Shown one piece after another: positions 1-6,572 of a stretch of 7,884 nucleotides of DNA. The notes beneath the pieces are model-generated. The model did no database searches. It was not told the origin of the DNA and was given only the letters and a program-made list of their open reading frames with translations. The stretch is from Mailhella massiliensis. Lineage in GTDB: Bacteria; Desulfobacterota; Desulfovibrionia; Desulfovibrionales; Desulfovibrionaceae. The translations under genes and the position numbers were made by a program. The DNA is taken from NCBI RefSeq assembly GCF_020741395.1, contig NZ_DYZA01000119.1, positions 1-7,884 of the forward strand, written 5' to 3'. Numbering within the stretch: the first letter of the stretch is position 1; every line of letters begins with the position of its first letter.

Positions 1-203
1 TTATCTTCATCGTCTATGAAGGTTCTATCATGACTATGAAAGTATGGCGCATTGAACAGCTTGCCATATCTATACCGCTTCCCATATGGATTGTATGGGC
101 ATGTATTCCTTTCAGTGCTTTTTTAACCGTATTACAGTGTTTCAAAAACATCTATGAACTTGTATCCGGACACAAGCTGGACGATGCAGGAGAGAAGGCA
201 TGA
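1..203 (+). CDS. dctQ: TRAP transporter small permease (DctQ), 3' end only
   Basis: An open frame enters from the left edge (first whole codon at position 3) and ends with TGA at 201-203. The visible 66 residues contain a hydrophobic run with the motif IPLPIWIVWACIPFSAF, which fits the last transmembrane helix of DctQ-type small permeases, followed by a short charged tail (LVSGHKLDDAGEKA). DctQ is the four-helix inner-membrane subunit that pairs with DctM in tripartite ATP-independent periplasmic transporters. The stop overlaps the dctM start as ATGA, so translation is probably coupled. The 5' part, the start codon and any operon promoter lie outside the window. Base composition is odd: 70 of the first 180 bases are G or C (about 39%), against about 60% just downstream. 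Family call is secure from the helix and the dctM context; the substrate is unknown. Confidence 0.88.
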   Translation, partial: IFIVYEGSIMTMKVWRIEQLAISIPLPIWIVWACIPFSAFLTVLQCFKNIYELVSGHKLDDAGEKA

Positions 204-1468
204 ACGAACTGACCTTCATGTTTATCATACTCGCATGTATGCTGTTCATCGGCGTCCCCATCGGCGTTTCTCTCGGTATGGGAGTAATCGGCGCTCTGTG
301 GTGGTCCGATGAATCCATGATGTTCTTCACCCAGAAGCTTTTCAATAACTTCGACTCCTTCCCCCTGCTGGCCATACCCTTTTTCCTGCTTTCCGGCGAT
401 ATCATGGCAAGAGGCACTCTTGCCGACACCCTGCTGAATTTCTGCCGAAGCATGCTCGGCCACCGAAAGGCGGGCATGGCTTACATCACCATTGTTACCT
501 GCCTGTTCTACGGCGCCCTCTGCGGGTCGGCCGCAGCCACCACCGCCGCCGTCGGTGCCACCATGATTCCGGCCATGGAAAGGGAGGGCTACCCCAAGTC
601 CTTCTCTACTGCGGTCAACGCATCTTCCGGGGCGCTCGGCATCATCATCCCCCCGAGCATCCCCATGATCCTCTACGGAGCCTTCGGCGGCGTTTCCGTC
701 TCCAGCATGTTCATCGCGGGCATTATTCCCGGATGCTTCGTCGCCCTCATGCTCATGGCCACGGCAGGCTTCATCTGTGCAAAACACGGCTACGGCAACG
801 TACTGCCCAAAGCCAGCGCCCGGGAACGCTGGGAAAGCTTCCGCGAAGCCAAGTGGGCTCTCGGCGTGCCGATCATCATCCTGGGGGGCATCTACGGCGG
901 CATCACCACCCCCACCGAAGCCGGCGTAGTGGCAGTCATCTACTCCCTCATCGTGGAAATGTTCATCCGCAAATCCATGACGCTGCCGCTGCTGTGCAAA
1001 ATCATGGTGGATTCCGCCAACACCCTCGGCCTCATCATGCTGGTGCTCATCACTGCCAATGCGCTCGGCAACATCATGATGCTGGCCAATATCCAGGAAA
1101 CCCTGCTGCACTGGGTGCAGTCGCTGACCAGCAGTTCCTATGTTCTTGTGGCCATTCTTCTCATCCTGCTCTTCATCCTGGGGATGTTTGTCGAAGTGTC
1201 CGCCATCATCCTTATCTTCGCACCCCTGCTCGTTCCCATCGTCACCAGCTACGGCATCGATCCTGTACATTTCGGCATCGCCTTCATCGTATCCATGTGC
1301 CTCGGCGGCCTCACTCCTCCCGTCGGCGTCAACCTGTTCATCGGCTGCAGCATCAGCGGGCTCAACATCGCCATCCTCACCAAGGCTATCCTGCCCTTCA
1401 TAGGGGCGATTCTTCTTGCCGACTTCATTCTGGCGTATGTCCCGTTCTTCAGTCTGTGTCTTCTGTAA
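200..1468 (+). CDS. dctM: TRAP transporter large permease (DctM)
   Basis: This 422-residue protein has the usual length of an unfused DctM, the large inner-membrane subunit that carries out Na+-coupled uptake of a substrate delivered by the periplasmic binding protein. It is hydrophobic throughout, consistent with about 11-13 membrane helices. Family signatures are visible: GDIMARGTLADTLL near residue 75, a CGSAAATTAAVGATMIPAM stretch near residue 110, an IIIPPSIPMILYGAFGG stretch near residue 150, and a late GGLTPPVGVNLFIGC segment near residue 370 that mirrors the first IPPS hairpin. The start at 200 is preceded by AGGAG at 188-192 with a 7-base spacer and overlaps the dctQ stop. dctP follows after about 30 bases, so the three genes form one operon. 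The family carries C4-dicarboxylates, sialic acid, keto acids, aromatic and other organic acids; nothing in this subunit fixes the substrate. No frameshift or truncation is seen. Confidence 0.95.
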   Translation: MNELTFMFIILACMLFIGVPIGVSLGMGVIGALWWSDESMMFFTQKLFNNFDSFPLLAIPFFLLSGDIMARGTLADTLLNFCRSMLGHRKAGMAYITIVTCLFYGALCGSAAATTAAVGATMIPAMEREGYPKSFSTAVNASSGALGIIIPPSIPMILYGAFGGVSVSSMFIAGIIPGCFVALMLMATAGFICAKHGYGNVLPKASARERWESFREAKWALGVPIIILGGIYGGITTPTEAGVVAVIYSLIVEMFIRKSMTLPLLCKIMVDSANTLGLIMLVLITANALGNIMMLANIQETLLHWVQSLTSSSYVLVAILLILLFILGMFVEVSAIILIFAPLLVPIVTSYGIDPVHFGIAFIVSMCLGGLTPPVGVNLFIGCSISGLNIAILTKAILPFIGAILLADFILAYVPFFSLCLL

Positions 1469-1486
1469 TCCCATCCACACTCTAGC

Positions 1487-1501
1487 ATGGAGTTCCCTAT
1501 G
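1487..1501 (+). promoter_or_regulatory. Ribosome binding site that sets the dctP start at 1499
   Basis: Three in-frame ATGs lie close together at 1487, 1499 and 1505. GGAG at 1489-1492 sits 6 bases before the ATG at 1499, a normal Shine-Dalgarno spacing, while the ATG at 1487 has no purine-rich site upstream. Starting at 1499 also gives a cleaner signal peptide (MKMR, then the hydrophobic core). The ATG at 1487 overlaps the ribosome site itself and is therefore an unlikely start. Confidence 0.7.
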
Positions 1502-2503
1502 AAAATGCGCTTCCTCTCCCTGGCTCTGGCCCTCGCGCTGAGTATCACCGGCACCGCCTTTGTGGCAGACAGCTATGCCGCACCCAAAAAAATCAAGGTC
1601 TGGACGGGCAACCCTGAAGGGGATCCTATCCTTGCCGGCATGAAGGATGCCTTCAAGCCCTTTGTGGAAAAGGAATCCAACGGCAAATATGTGGTGGAAA
1701 TCTACCCTGCCATGACTCTCGGCGCTTCCGATTCCGCCTTCCAGGGAGCCCAGTTCGGAAGCATCCAGATCGTGGTCGACTCTGTGAACAATATCGGGCA
1801 GTTCATTCCCCAGTTTGCAGCCTTCGACGTTCCCTACCTTCTGCCCGACGAAGAAAAGCTGGAAAGAGCCTTCAACTCCAAAGCGGTAGAACATCTGTGG
1901 ACCTTCGCGGAAAAGAAAGGCATCAAACCCCTTAATGTAGTGCTGGCCACCTACCGCGGCATTCTTTCCACAAAGCCCATCCTCAAACTGGAAGACACCA
2001 AGGGCGTCAAGGACAGAACCTCCAGCTCCAAATATCACATTGCCGCCATGGAAGCCCTCGGCTTCATCCCCACTCCCATGGCGGCATCGGAAGTGCTGAC
2101 GGCCATACAGCAGGGCGTCGTCGATTCCGTGGACTATGAATGGCATGCTTTCGTGAACCAGCGTATCGTCGACGTGGCCAAGAACCTGCTTCTGTCCGAT
2201 CACCTGCCGGTGCTGTATATGGCCTACACCAGCTCCGACTGGTGGGACGGCCTTTCCAAGGCCGACCGGGAAATGTTCTCCAACGCTCTTGAGGTCTACC
2301 GGCAGCACGTCATCAATATCTACAAGGAACGCAACTCCCAGGTCCTGGAAACCATGGCCAAGGACTTCGGCGTCACCATATCCCGCCTGAGCCCTGAAGA
2401 AAAAGCCCGCTGGATTGAAGCTTCCAAAGCTTCCCTGAAGAGCTTCCCCGCCGATATCGCAGCACTGGCGGAAGAAATCCGCGCTGCAGGCGAAGGCAAA
2501 TAG
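1499..2503 (+). CDS. dctP: TRAP transporter substrate-binding protein (DctP)
   Basis: This 334-residue periplasmic protein of the DctP family captures the substrate for DctQM. A Sec signal peptide is clear: MKMR, then a hydrophobic core to about residue 22, and probable signal peptidase I cleavage after SYA (residue 27). There is no lipobox cysteine, so the mature protein should be soluble. The mature part has the family's core features: the segment LKLEDTKGVKDR, where Arg173 (codon 2015-2017) aligns with the conserved arginine that salt-bridges the substrate carboxylate in most DctP proteins, then EALGFIPTPMAASEVLTAIQ and GVVDSVDYEWHAF. The usual GVVDG is GVVDS here and the following loop carries Tyr, Glu, Trp and His, so pocket specificity may differ from well-studied members. 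A carboxylate ligand is likely; its identity is not. An upstream ATG at 1487 would add four residues but lacks a ribosome site. A hairpin with a T-rich tail follows the stop. Confidence 0.93.
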   Translation: MKMRFLSLALALALSITGTAFVADSYAAPKKIKVWTGNPEGDPILAGMKDAFKPFVEKESNGKYVVEIYPAMTLGASDSAFQGAQFGSIQIVVDSVNNIGQFIPQFAAFDVPYLLPDEEKLERAFNSKAVEHLWTFAEKKGIKPLNVVLATYRGILSTKPILKLEDTKGVKDRTSSSKYHIAAMEALGFIPTPMAASEVLTAIQQGVVDSVDYEWHAFVNQRIVDVAKNLLLSDHLPVLYMAYTSSDWWDGLSKADREMFSNALEVYRQHVINIYKERNSQVLETMAKDFGVTISRLSPEEKARWIEASKASLKSFPADIAALAEEIRAAGEGK

Positions 2504-2518
2504 TCAAACCTTTCAGAG

Positions 2519-2554
2519 GCGGGGCAGGGCAACATGCCGGCCCCGCTTTCTTTT
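2519..2554 (+). terminator. Hairpin with T-rich tail after dctP (terminator or attenuator)
   Basis: GCGGGGC (2519-2525) pairs perfectly with GCCCCGC (2540-2546), and an inner GGC/GCC pair closes a five-base loop. It is followed directly by TTTCTTTT (2547-2554). This is a normal intrinsic-terminator shape, slightly weakened by the C in the T tract. It lies in the 74-base gap between dctP and the first reductase. No convincing promoter is visible between the hairpin and the next gene at 2578, so it may act as a partial terminator that leaves the downstream enzymes at a lower level than the binding protein. Confidence 0.7.
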
Positions 2555-2577
2555 CCATACGCTATCAGGAGAACGCC

Positions 2578-4509
2578 ATGAAATGTCTTGAACCCGCGCG
2601 CCTCGGCACGCTGGAGCTGCGCAACCGTCTTATTTATCCGCCCATGGTGACCAGCTTCGCCACGGAAGAAGGCTTCGTCACCGACAGACTCATCGCCTAC
2701 GCGGCGGAAAGGGCGCGCGGCGGAGTCGGGCTTTATACTCTGGAAGCCACCTATGTCACCGCCCAGGGCAAGGGATTCGGAAGAGGCGTAGGCATAGACA
2801 GCAATGACAAGCTCCCCGGCCTCAGACGCCTGACCGACGCCGTGCACGCCCAGGGCGGAAAAATTTCCGTACAGCTCCATCATGCAGGGCGCGAAACGTG
2901 GAGCGCAATCAGCAATATGCCGGTAGTGGCTCCCTCGGACTGCCCCGTGGCCTATTCCGAAGAACCGGTGCATGTGCTCACGCAGGAAGAAATCGCCGTC
3001 CTCGTGGGGCAGTTCGCCCAGGCCGCCGCCCGCGCAAAGGAGGCAGGCTTCGACGCCGTGGAAATACACGGCGCGCACGGCTACCTTCTCACCCAGTTCC
3101 TTTCCCCCTACACAAACAAGCGCACGGACGCCTACGGAGGTTCCCTGGAAAACCGTGCGCGCCTCAGCCTTGAAGTCATACGGGCCGTACGCGAAGCCGT
3201 GGGGCCGGATTTCACGGTGACGTTCCGCATGACGGTGGAAGAGAGCCTGCCCGGCGGACTGCCCCTTCAGGACGGCGCTGCCGCCGCAGCCCTCTTTGCC
3301 GGCACCGGCGCTATCGACGCCATACACATAGTCTCCGGCAACTACGCCACGCATCACACCGTCATCCCCCCGGCAAGCGAAGGCTACGTCATCAACAGGG
3401 CGCGAGCCATTGCCGTGCGCCAGGCCGTAGGGCCGGACTTCCCTCTCATCCTCGCAGGGCGCATCAAAACCGTGTTCCAGGCTGAGGAACTCATACAGAG
3501 CGGCATTGCCGACTTCATCGCCATGGGCCGCGCCCTTATCGCCGACCCTGAACTTCCCCGCCTCTGCGCGGAAGGAAAGTTCAACAGCGTCCGCAACTGC
3601 CTCGGCTGCAACGACGGCTGCGCCATGCGCACGGGCATAGGGCTCGACACTCTCTGCGCCGTCAACCCCTTCATGGGCTTTGAAGGGGAATTTCCCCTGG
3701 AAGAAAAGGCGGAGCGCCCCCTGCGCATTCTCGTGGTCGGCGGCGGCCCCTCAGGCATGGAAGGCGCGTGGTATGCCGCGCGCAGAGGGCACAGCGTCAC
3801 CTTGTGCGAAAAACAGTCCCGCCTGGGCGGACAGTTCTTCCTGGCTTCCCTTCCTCCGTTCAAGAGCGACCTTGCCATTTATCTGTTCAATATGGCCCAT
3901 CGCCTGAAGGATGCCGGGGTCGACGTGCGCCTGAACTGTGAAGCGGACGCCGATTTCATCCGCAACTTCCATGCGGACAAAGTCATACTTGCCACGGGAA
4001 GCCGGCCTCTTTCCCTGCCCTTCAAGGGGCTGGAAAGTGTGGCGCACCTTTTTGCCAATGAAGTGCTCGACGGCCGGCTCGACGACCTCGGCTCCCGCGT
4101 CGCCGTCATCGGCGGCGGCCTGGTGGGTGCGGAAACGGCAGAATACATCGCCCGCACCGGCCGGGAAGTGAGCATTGTGGAAATGGCGGACGATATTGCC
4201 CAGGGCATCCACCCCGTCATGCAGGACTTCCAGAAAAAACGCCTCGCCGCCCTGGGTACGACTGTTTTCACCGGGCACAGGGTCCTTTCCTTTGAAGGCT
4301 CCTCCATCACCGTCCAGGCAGACGGCAAGGAAAAAGTCCTCGGACCTTTCGATACCGTGGTTCTCGCCCTGGGCTCCCGTGCGGACGACACGCTCCGCCG
4401 TGAACTCGACAGGGCCGGCATCGCCTGCCTCAGCGTGGGCGACTGCGTGCAGGCGGGCCGCGTGCTCGCCGCCGTAAGTTCCGCCATGCGAACCGTTTAC
4501 CAACTCTAA
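2578..4509 (+). CDS. Old yellow enzyme/FadH-type NAD(P)H:enoate reductase, first copy
   Basis: This is a 643-residue cytoplasmic flavoenzyme of the 2,4-dienoyl-CoA reductase/BaiCD/BaiH type, which reduces C=C bonds activated by a carbonyl. Residues 1 to about 335 form the FMN TIM barrel, with HGAHGY at 164-169: the two histidines bind the substrate carbonyl in YqjM-like old yellow enzymes and the tyrosine matches the proton-donor position of FadH. A His-His pair (259-260) lies in the loop where FadH has its second catalytic His. Cys341, Cys344, Cys348 and Cys360 (CxxCxxxC, then 11 residues, then C) match the [4Fe-4S] site spacing. GGGPSG (388-393) ending in Glu411 is the FAD fold. GGGLVG (512-517) ending in Glu535 is the nucleotide fold; the acidic end favours NADH over NADPH, which is inferred only. 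AGGAG at 2567-2571 precedes the ATG by 6 bases. The substrate is unknown; it could be a fatty, aromatic, steroid-like or other enoate, free or as a CoA ester. Confidence 0.9.
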   Translation: MKCLEPARLGTLELRNRLIYPPMVTSFATEEGFVTDRLIAYAAERARGGVGLYTLEATYVTAQGKGFGRGVGIDSNDKLPGLRRLTDAVHAQGGKISVQLHHAGRETWSAISNMPVVAPSDCPVAYSEEPVHVLTQEEIAVLVGQFAQAAARAKEAGFDAVEIHGAHGYLLTQFLSPYTNKRTDAYGGSLENRARLSLEVIRAVREAVGPDFTVTFRMTVEESLPGGLPLQDGAAAAALFAGTGAIDAIHIVSGNYATHHTVIPPASEGYVINRARAIAVRQAVGPDFPLILAGRIKTVFQAEELIQSGIADFIAMGRALIADPELPRLCAEGKFNSVRNCLGCNDGCAMRTGIGLDTLCAVNPFMGFEGEFPLEEKAERPLRILVVGGGPSGMEGAWYAARRGHSVTLCEKQSRLGGQFFLASLPPFKSDLAIYLFNMAHRLKDAGVDVRLNCEADADFIRNFHADKVILATGSRPLSLPFKGLESVAHLFANEVLDGRLDDLGSRVAVIGGGLVGAETAEYIARTGREVSIVEMADDIAQGIHPVMQDFQKKRLAALGTTVFTGHRVLSFEGSSITVQADGKEKVLGPFDTVVLALGSRADDTLRRELDRAGIACLSVGDCVQAGRVLAAVSSAMRTVYQL

Positions 4510-4533
4510 ATTCTGCGTATCAAGGATACCCCC

Positions 4534-6465
4534 ATGCAGTCCCCCATATTTTCCCCCGTGCATATCCATGCGCTCACGCTTCCCAACCGTATCGTGCTGC
4601 CGTCCATGGTCACCAACTACGGCGCGCGCAACGGCGAAGTCACCGACAGACTCATCCGCTACCATGTGGAGAGGGCCCGGGGCGGGTGTGCGCTGAACAT
4701 TCTTGAGGCCACCTGCATCGACAGAGGCGGCCTGAGCTTCGCCCGAGGACTGGCTCTTGACTGCGACGCCATGATCCCGGGCATGCGCCGCCTTACCGAT
4801 GCGGTGCATGCCGCCGGCGGCCTCATGGCCGTGCAGCTCCAGCACGGCGGCCGATGCGCCCTTCCCCAGTTCTCCGGGCAGCCGCGCCTTCTCGTGTCCC
4901 AGCTCCCCGGCGTGACCAGTGATGAAGAATCCCGGGAACTGACGGATGAAGATATCCGCCGCCTTGTCCGCGCCTATGCCGATGCCGCAGACAGGGCAAA
5001 ACGCGCCGGATTCGACGCCGTGGAACTTCACGGCGCCCACGGCTACCTTATCCTCCAGTTCCTCTCCCCCCGCACCAATCAGAGGCAGGACGAATGGGGC
5101 GGAACGCCGGAAAAACGCATGCGCTTCGCGCTTGAAGTCCTCAGGGCCGTCAGGGAAAAGGTGGGCCCCGGCTTCCCCCTTCTGTTCCGCCTTTCCGTGG
5201 ATGAACTCATTGCCGGCGGCCTCACCCTGGACATGGCCTGCGGCATAGCAAAAACTCTGGTTGAGGCAGGCATCGATGCTATTCATGTTTCCGTGGCCTG
5301 CCCGGAAACCAATCAGTTCGTCACGGCCCCGGCCTGCATCCCCATGGGCTGGAACGCCGAGCGCGCCGCCGCCGTCAGGGAGGCCGTGGGAGGCCGTATT
5401 CCCGTCATCGTGGTGGGACGCATACACGACCGTGCCACGGCGGAAAAGATCCTCAACGAAGGCAAGGCCGACCTGCTGGCCGTAGGCAGGGCGCAGATCG
5501 CCGACCCGCAGTTCGTGAACAAGCTGAAGGCCGGAGCCGACGACTCCATTATCCCCTGCATGTCCTGCAACGACGGCTGTATCGCCTCTACGGCCAGAGG
5601 GGAAAGCGTGACATGCGCTGTGAACCCCCGCGCCGGGCATGAACTGCTCTGGCCCGAAGTCCCCTCCGGCAGCCCCCGGCACGTCCTTGTCATCGGCGCG
5701 GGGCCTGCCGGCATGACGGCCGCCGCCACGGCCGCCGCACGCGGCCACAGGGTGACGCTGCTGGAAAAGAAAGCGCAGCCGGGCGGGCTTCTCAACACCG
5801 CCTGCCTGCCGCCCCACAAGGAGCTGTATAAAAAGCTCGCTCTCAGCATGGAGCGCCGCCTCGGCGAGCTCGGCGTGGAGATACTCCTCAACCGCGAAGC
5901 CTCCCCGGAAAACATCCGGGAGATTGCCCCGGATATCATCATCGCGGCCACGGGTTCCGTAGCGATGATTCCGGGCTTCTGCCGCAAAGCAGCCCCGCTC
6001 CTCCACAGCGCTGAGGAGGTCTTGCGGGGCGCTCCCGTGGGAAAGCGCGTCATCGTGCTCGGCGGAGGACTCGTGGGCTGCGAGACGGCGGAATTCCTCG
6101 CGGAAAAAGGGCACGAAGTCACCGTGCTGGAACTGCGTGATTCCCTGGCCCCGGATCTGGAAACGCGCGCCCGCCGCCTGCTGCTGCCCCGGCTGGAACA
6201 GCTCGGCGTCTCCTCCCTTCTTCAGTGCGAGATCACGGATATCAGCGAAGAAGGACGCATCAGCATACGAGACCGCTTCCGCAGGGAAAAGGAACTGCCC
6301 GCGTTCGACAGCATCGTGCTGGCCCTCGGCTACCGTTCCGACCTGAGCATACACCCCATGCTGGAAGATTGCGGCATCCCGGTACGCTATGTCGGCGACA
6401 GCGTGCACGCGGGCAAAGTCATTACCGCCGTGCGAAGCGCCTTTGAAACGGCATACGGGATCTGA
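4534..6465 (+). CDS. Old yellow enzyme/FadH-type NAD(P)H:enoate reductase, second copy
   Basis: A paralogue of the preceding gene, also 643 residues, with the same FMN barrel, [4Fe-4S], FAD and NAD(P)H domain order. Hand alignment of residues 36-108 with residues 34-106 of the first copy gives 42 identities in 73 positions, so the pair looks like an old tandem duplication. Visible residues: HGAHGY at 166-171; Cys342, Cys345, Cys349 and Cys361 with family spacing; GAGPAG (388-393) for FAD; GGGLVG (510-515) ending in Glu533 for the pyridine nucleotide. It differs in the barrel loop after HVSV: the segment ACPETNQFVTAPACIP has no histidine, whereas the first copy has His-His and FadH has a catalytic His there. 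It may therefore reduce another substrate, act in the reverse direction, or need another acid. AAGGA at 4522-4526 lies 7 bases before the ATG; the 24-base gap from the first copy implies co-transcription. The function is known at family level only. Confidence 0.9.
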   Translation: MQSPIFSPVHIHALTLPNRIVLPSMVTNYGARNGEVTDRLIRYHVERARGGCALNILEATCIDRGGLSFARGLALDCDAMIPGMRRLTDAVHAAGGLMAVQLQHGGRCALPQFSGQPRLLVSQLPGVTSDEESRELTDEDIRRLVRAYADAADRAKRAGFDAVELHGAHGYLILQFLSPRTNQRQDEWGGTPEKRMRFALEVLRAVREKVGPGFPLLFRLSVDELIAGGLTLDMACGIAKTLVEAGIDAIHVSVACPETNQFVTAPACIPMGWNAERAAAVREAVGGRIPVIVVGRIHDRATAEKILNEGKADLLAVGRAQIADPQFVNKLKAGADDSIIPCMSCNDGCIASTARGESVTCAVNPRAGHELLWPEVPSGSPRHVLVIGAGPAGMTAAATAAARGHRVTLLEKKAQPGGLLNTACLPPHKELYKKLALSMERRLGELGVEILLNREASPENIREIAPDIIIAATGSVAMIPGFCRKAAPLLHSAEEVLRGAPVGKRVIVLGGGLVGCETAEFLAEKGHEVTVLELRDSLAPDLETRARRLLLPRLEQLGVSSLLQCEITDISEEGRISIRDRFRREKELPAFDSIVLALGYRSDLSIHPMLEDCGIPVRYVGDSVHAGKVITAVRSAFETAYGI

Positions 6466-6478
6466 ACCTCCCCCGGAA

Positions 6479-6512
6479 GGCCCCGCCGCTCCCGACAGTC
6501 GGCGGCGGGGCC
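6479..6512 (+). other. Very strong GC-rich hairpin between the second reductase and the EthD gene
   Basis: GGCCCCGCCG (6479-6488) pairs without mismatch with CGGCGGGGCC (6503-6512). Inside, after a three-base bulge (6489-6491), CCGA (6492-6495) pairs with TCGG (6499-6502) around a CAG loop. This gives 14 base pairs, nearly all G-C. It starts 14 bases after the reductase stop. Neither strand has a T tract after the stem, so it is not a standard intrinsic terminator. It could stabilise the 3' end of the upstream mRNA, act with a termination factor, or separate expression of the reductases from the downstream gene. Confidence 0.6.
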
Positions 6513-6560
6513 CTCACCGTGCGGCACGGCAAAGGCCTTCACCTTGAAAGCAATACTTCT

Positions 6561-6572
6561 GGAGGTATCATG
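6561..6572 (+). promoter_or_regulatory. Ribosome binding site that sets the EthD gene start at 6570
   Basis: GGAGGT at 6561-6566 precedes an ATG at 6570. GGAGG with a 4-base spacer is close but is the only strong site in the region. The same frame opens at a GTG at 6519, but that start has no ribosome site, would add 17 residues that do not resemble the family, and begins only seven bases after the strong hairpin. Confidence 0.75.

Noticed and set aside
733..1485. Plus-strand open frame of 250 codons inside dctM
   Set aside because: His/Arg-rich translation in a shifted frame of a clear membrane protein; no ribosome site and no family resemblance.
152..2308. Long minus-strand open frame of 718 codons antisense to dctM and dctP
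   Set aside because: The translation is rich in His, Asp, Glu and Gly repeats with no family features. It is the expected shadow of high-GC genes whose third positions avoid stop codons on the opposite strand.
3751..6408. Minus-strand open frame of 885 codons antisense to both reductases
   Set aside because: Low-complexity Gly/His/Ala/Asp-rich product with no recognisable domain, exactly covering two well-supported flavoenzymes.
2578..6465. The reductase pair as baiCD and baiH of a bile-acid operon
   Set aside because: The architecture is shared, but no baiA, baiB, baiE, baiF or baiG-like gene is present and the TRAP importer and EthD-like gene are not part of that operon. Family-level similarity is not enough to use the names.
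6479..6514. Hairpin as an ordinary intrinsic terminator
   Set aside because: Neither strand shows a T tract after the stem, so I list it as a hairpin of unknown role.
6519..6569. GTG start at 6519 for the EthD-like gene
   Set aside because: No ribosome site, seven bases after a strong hairpin, and the extra 17 residues do not look like the domain. ATG at 6570 has GGAGG upstream.
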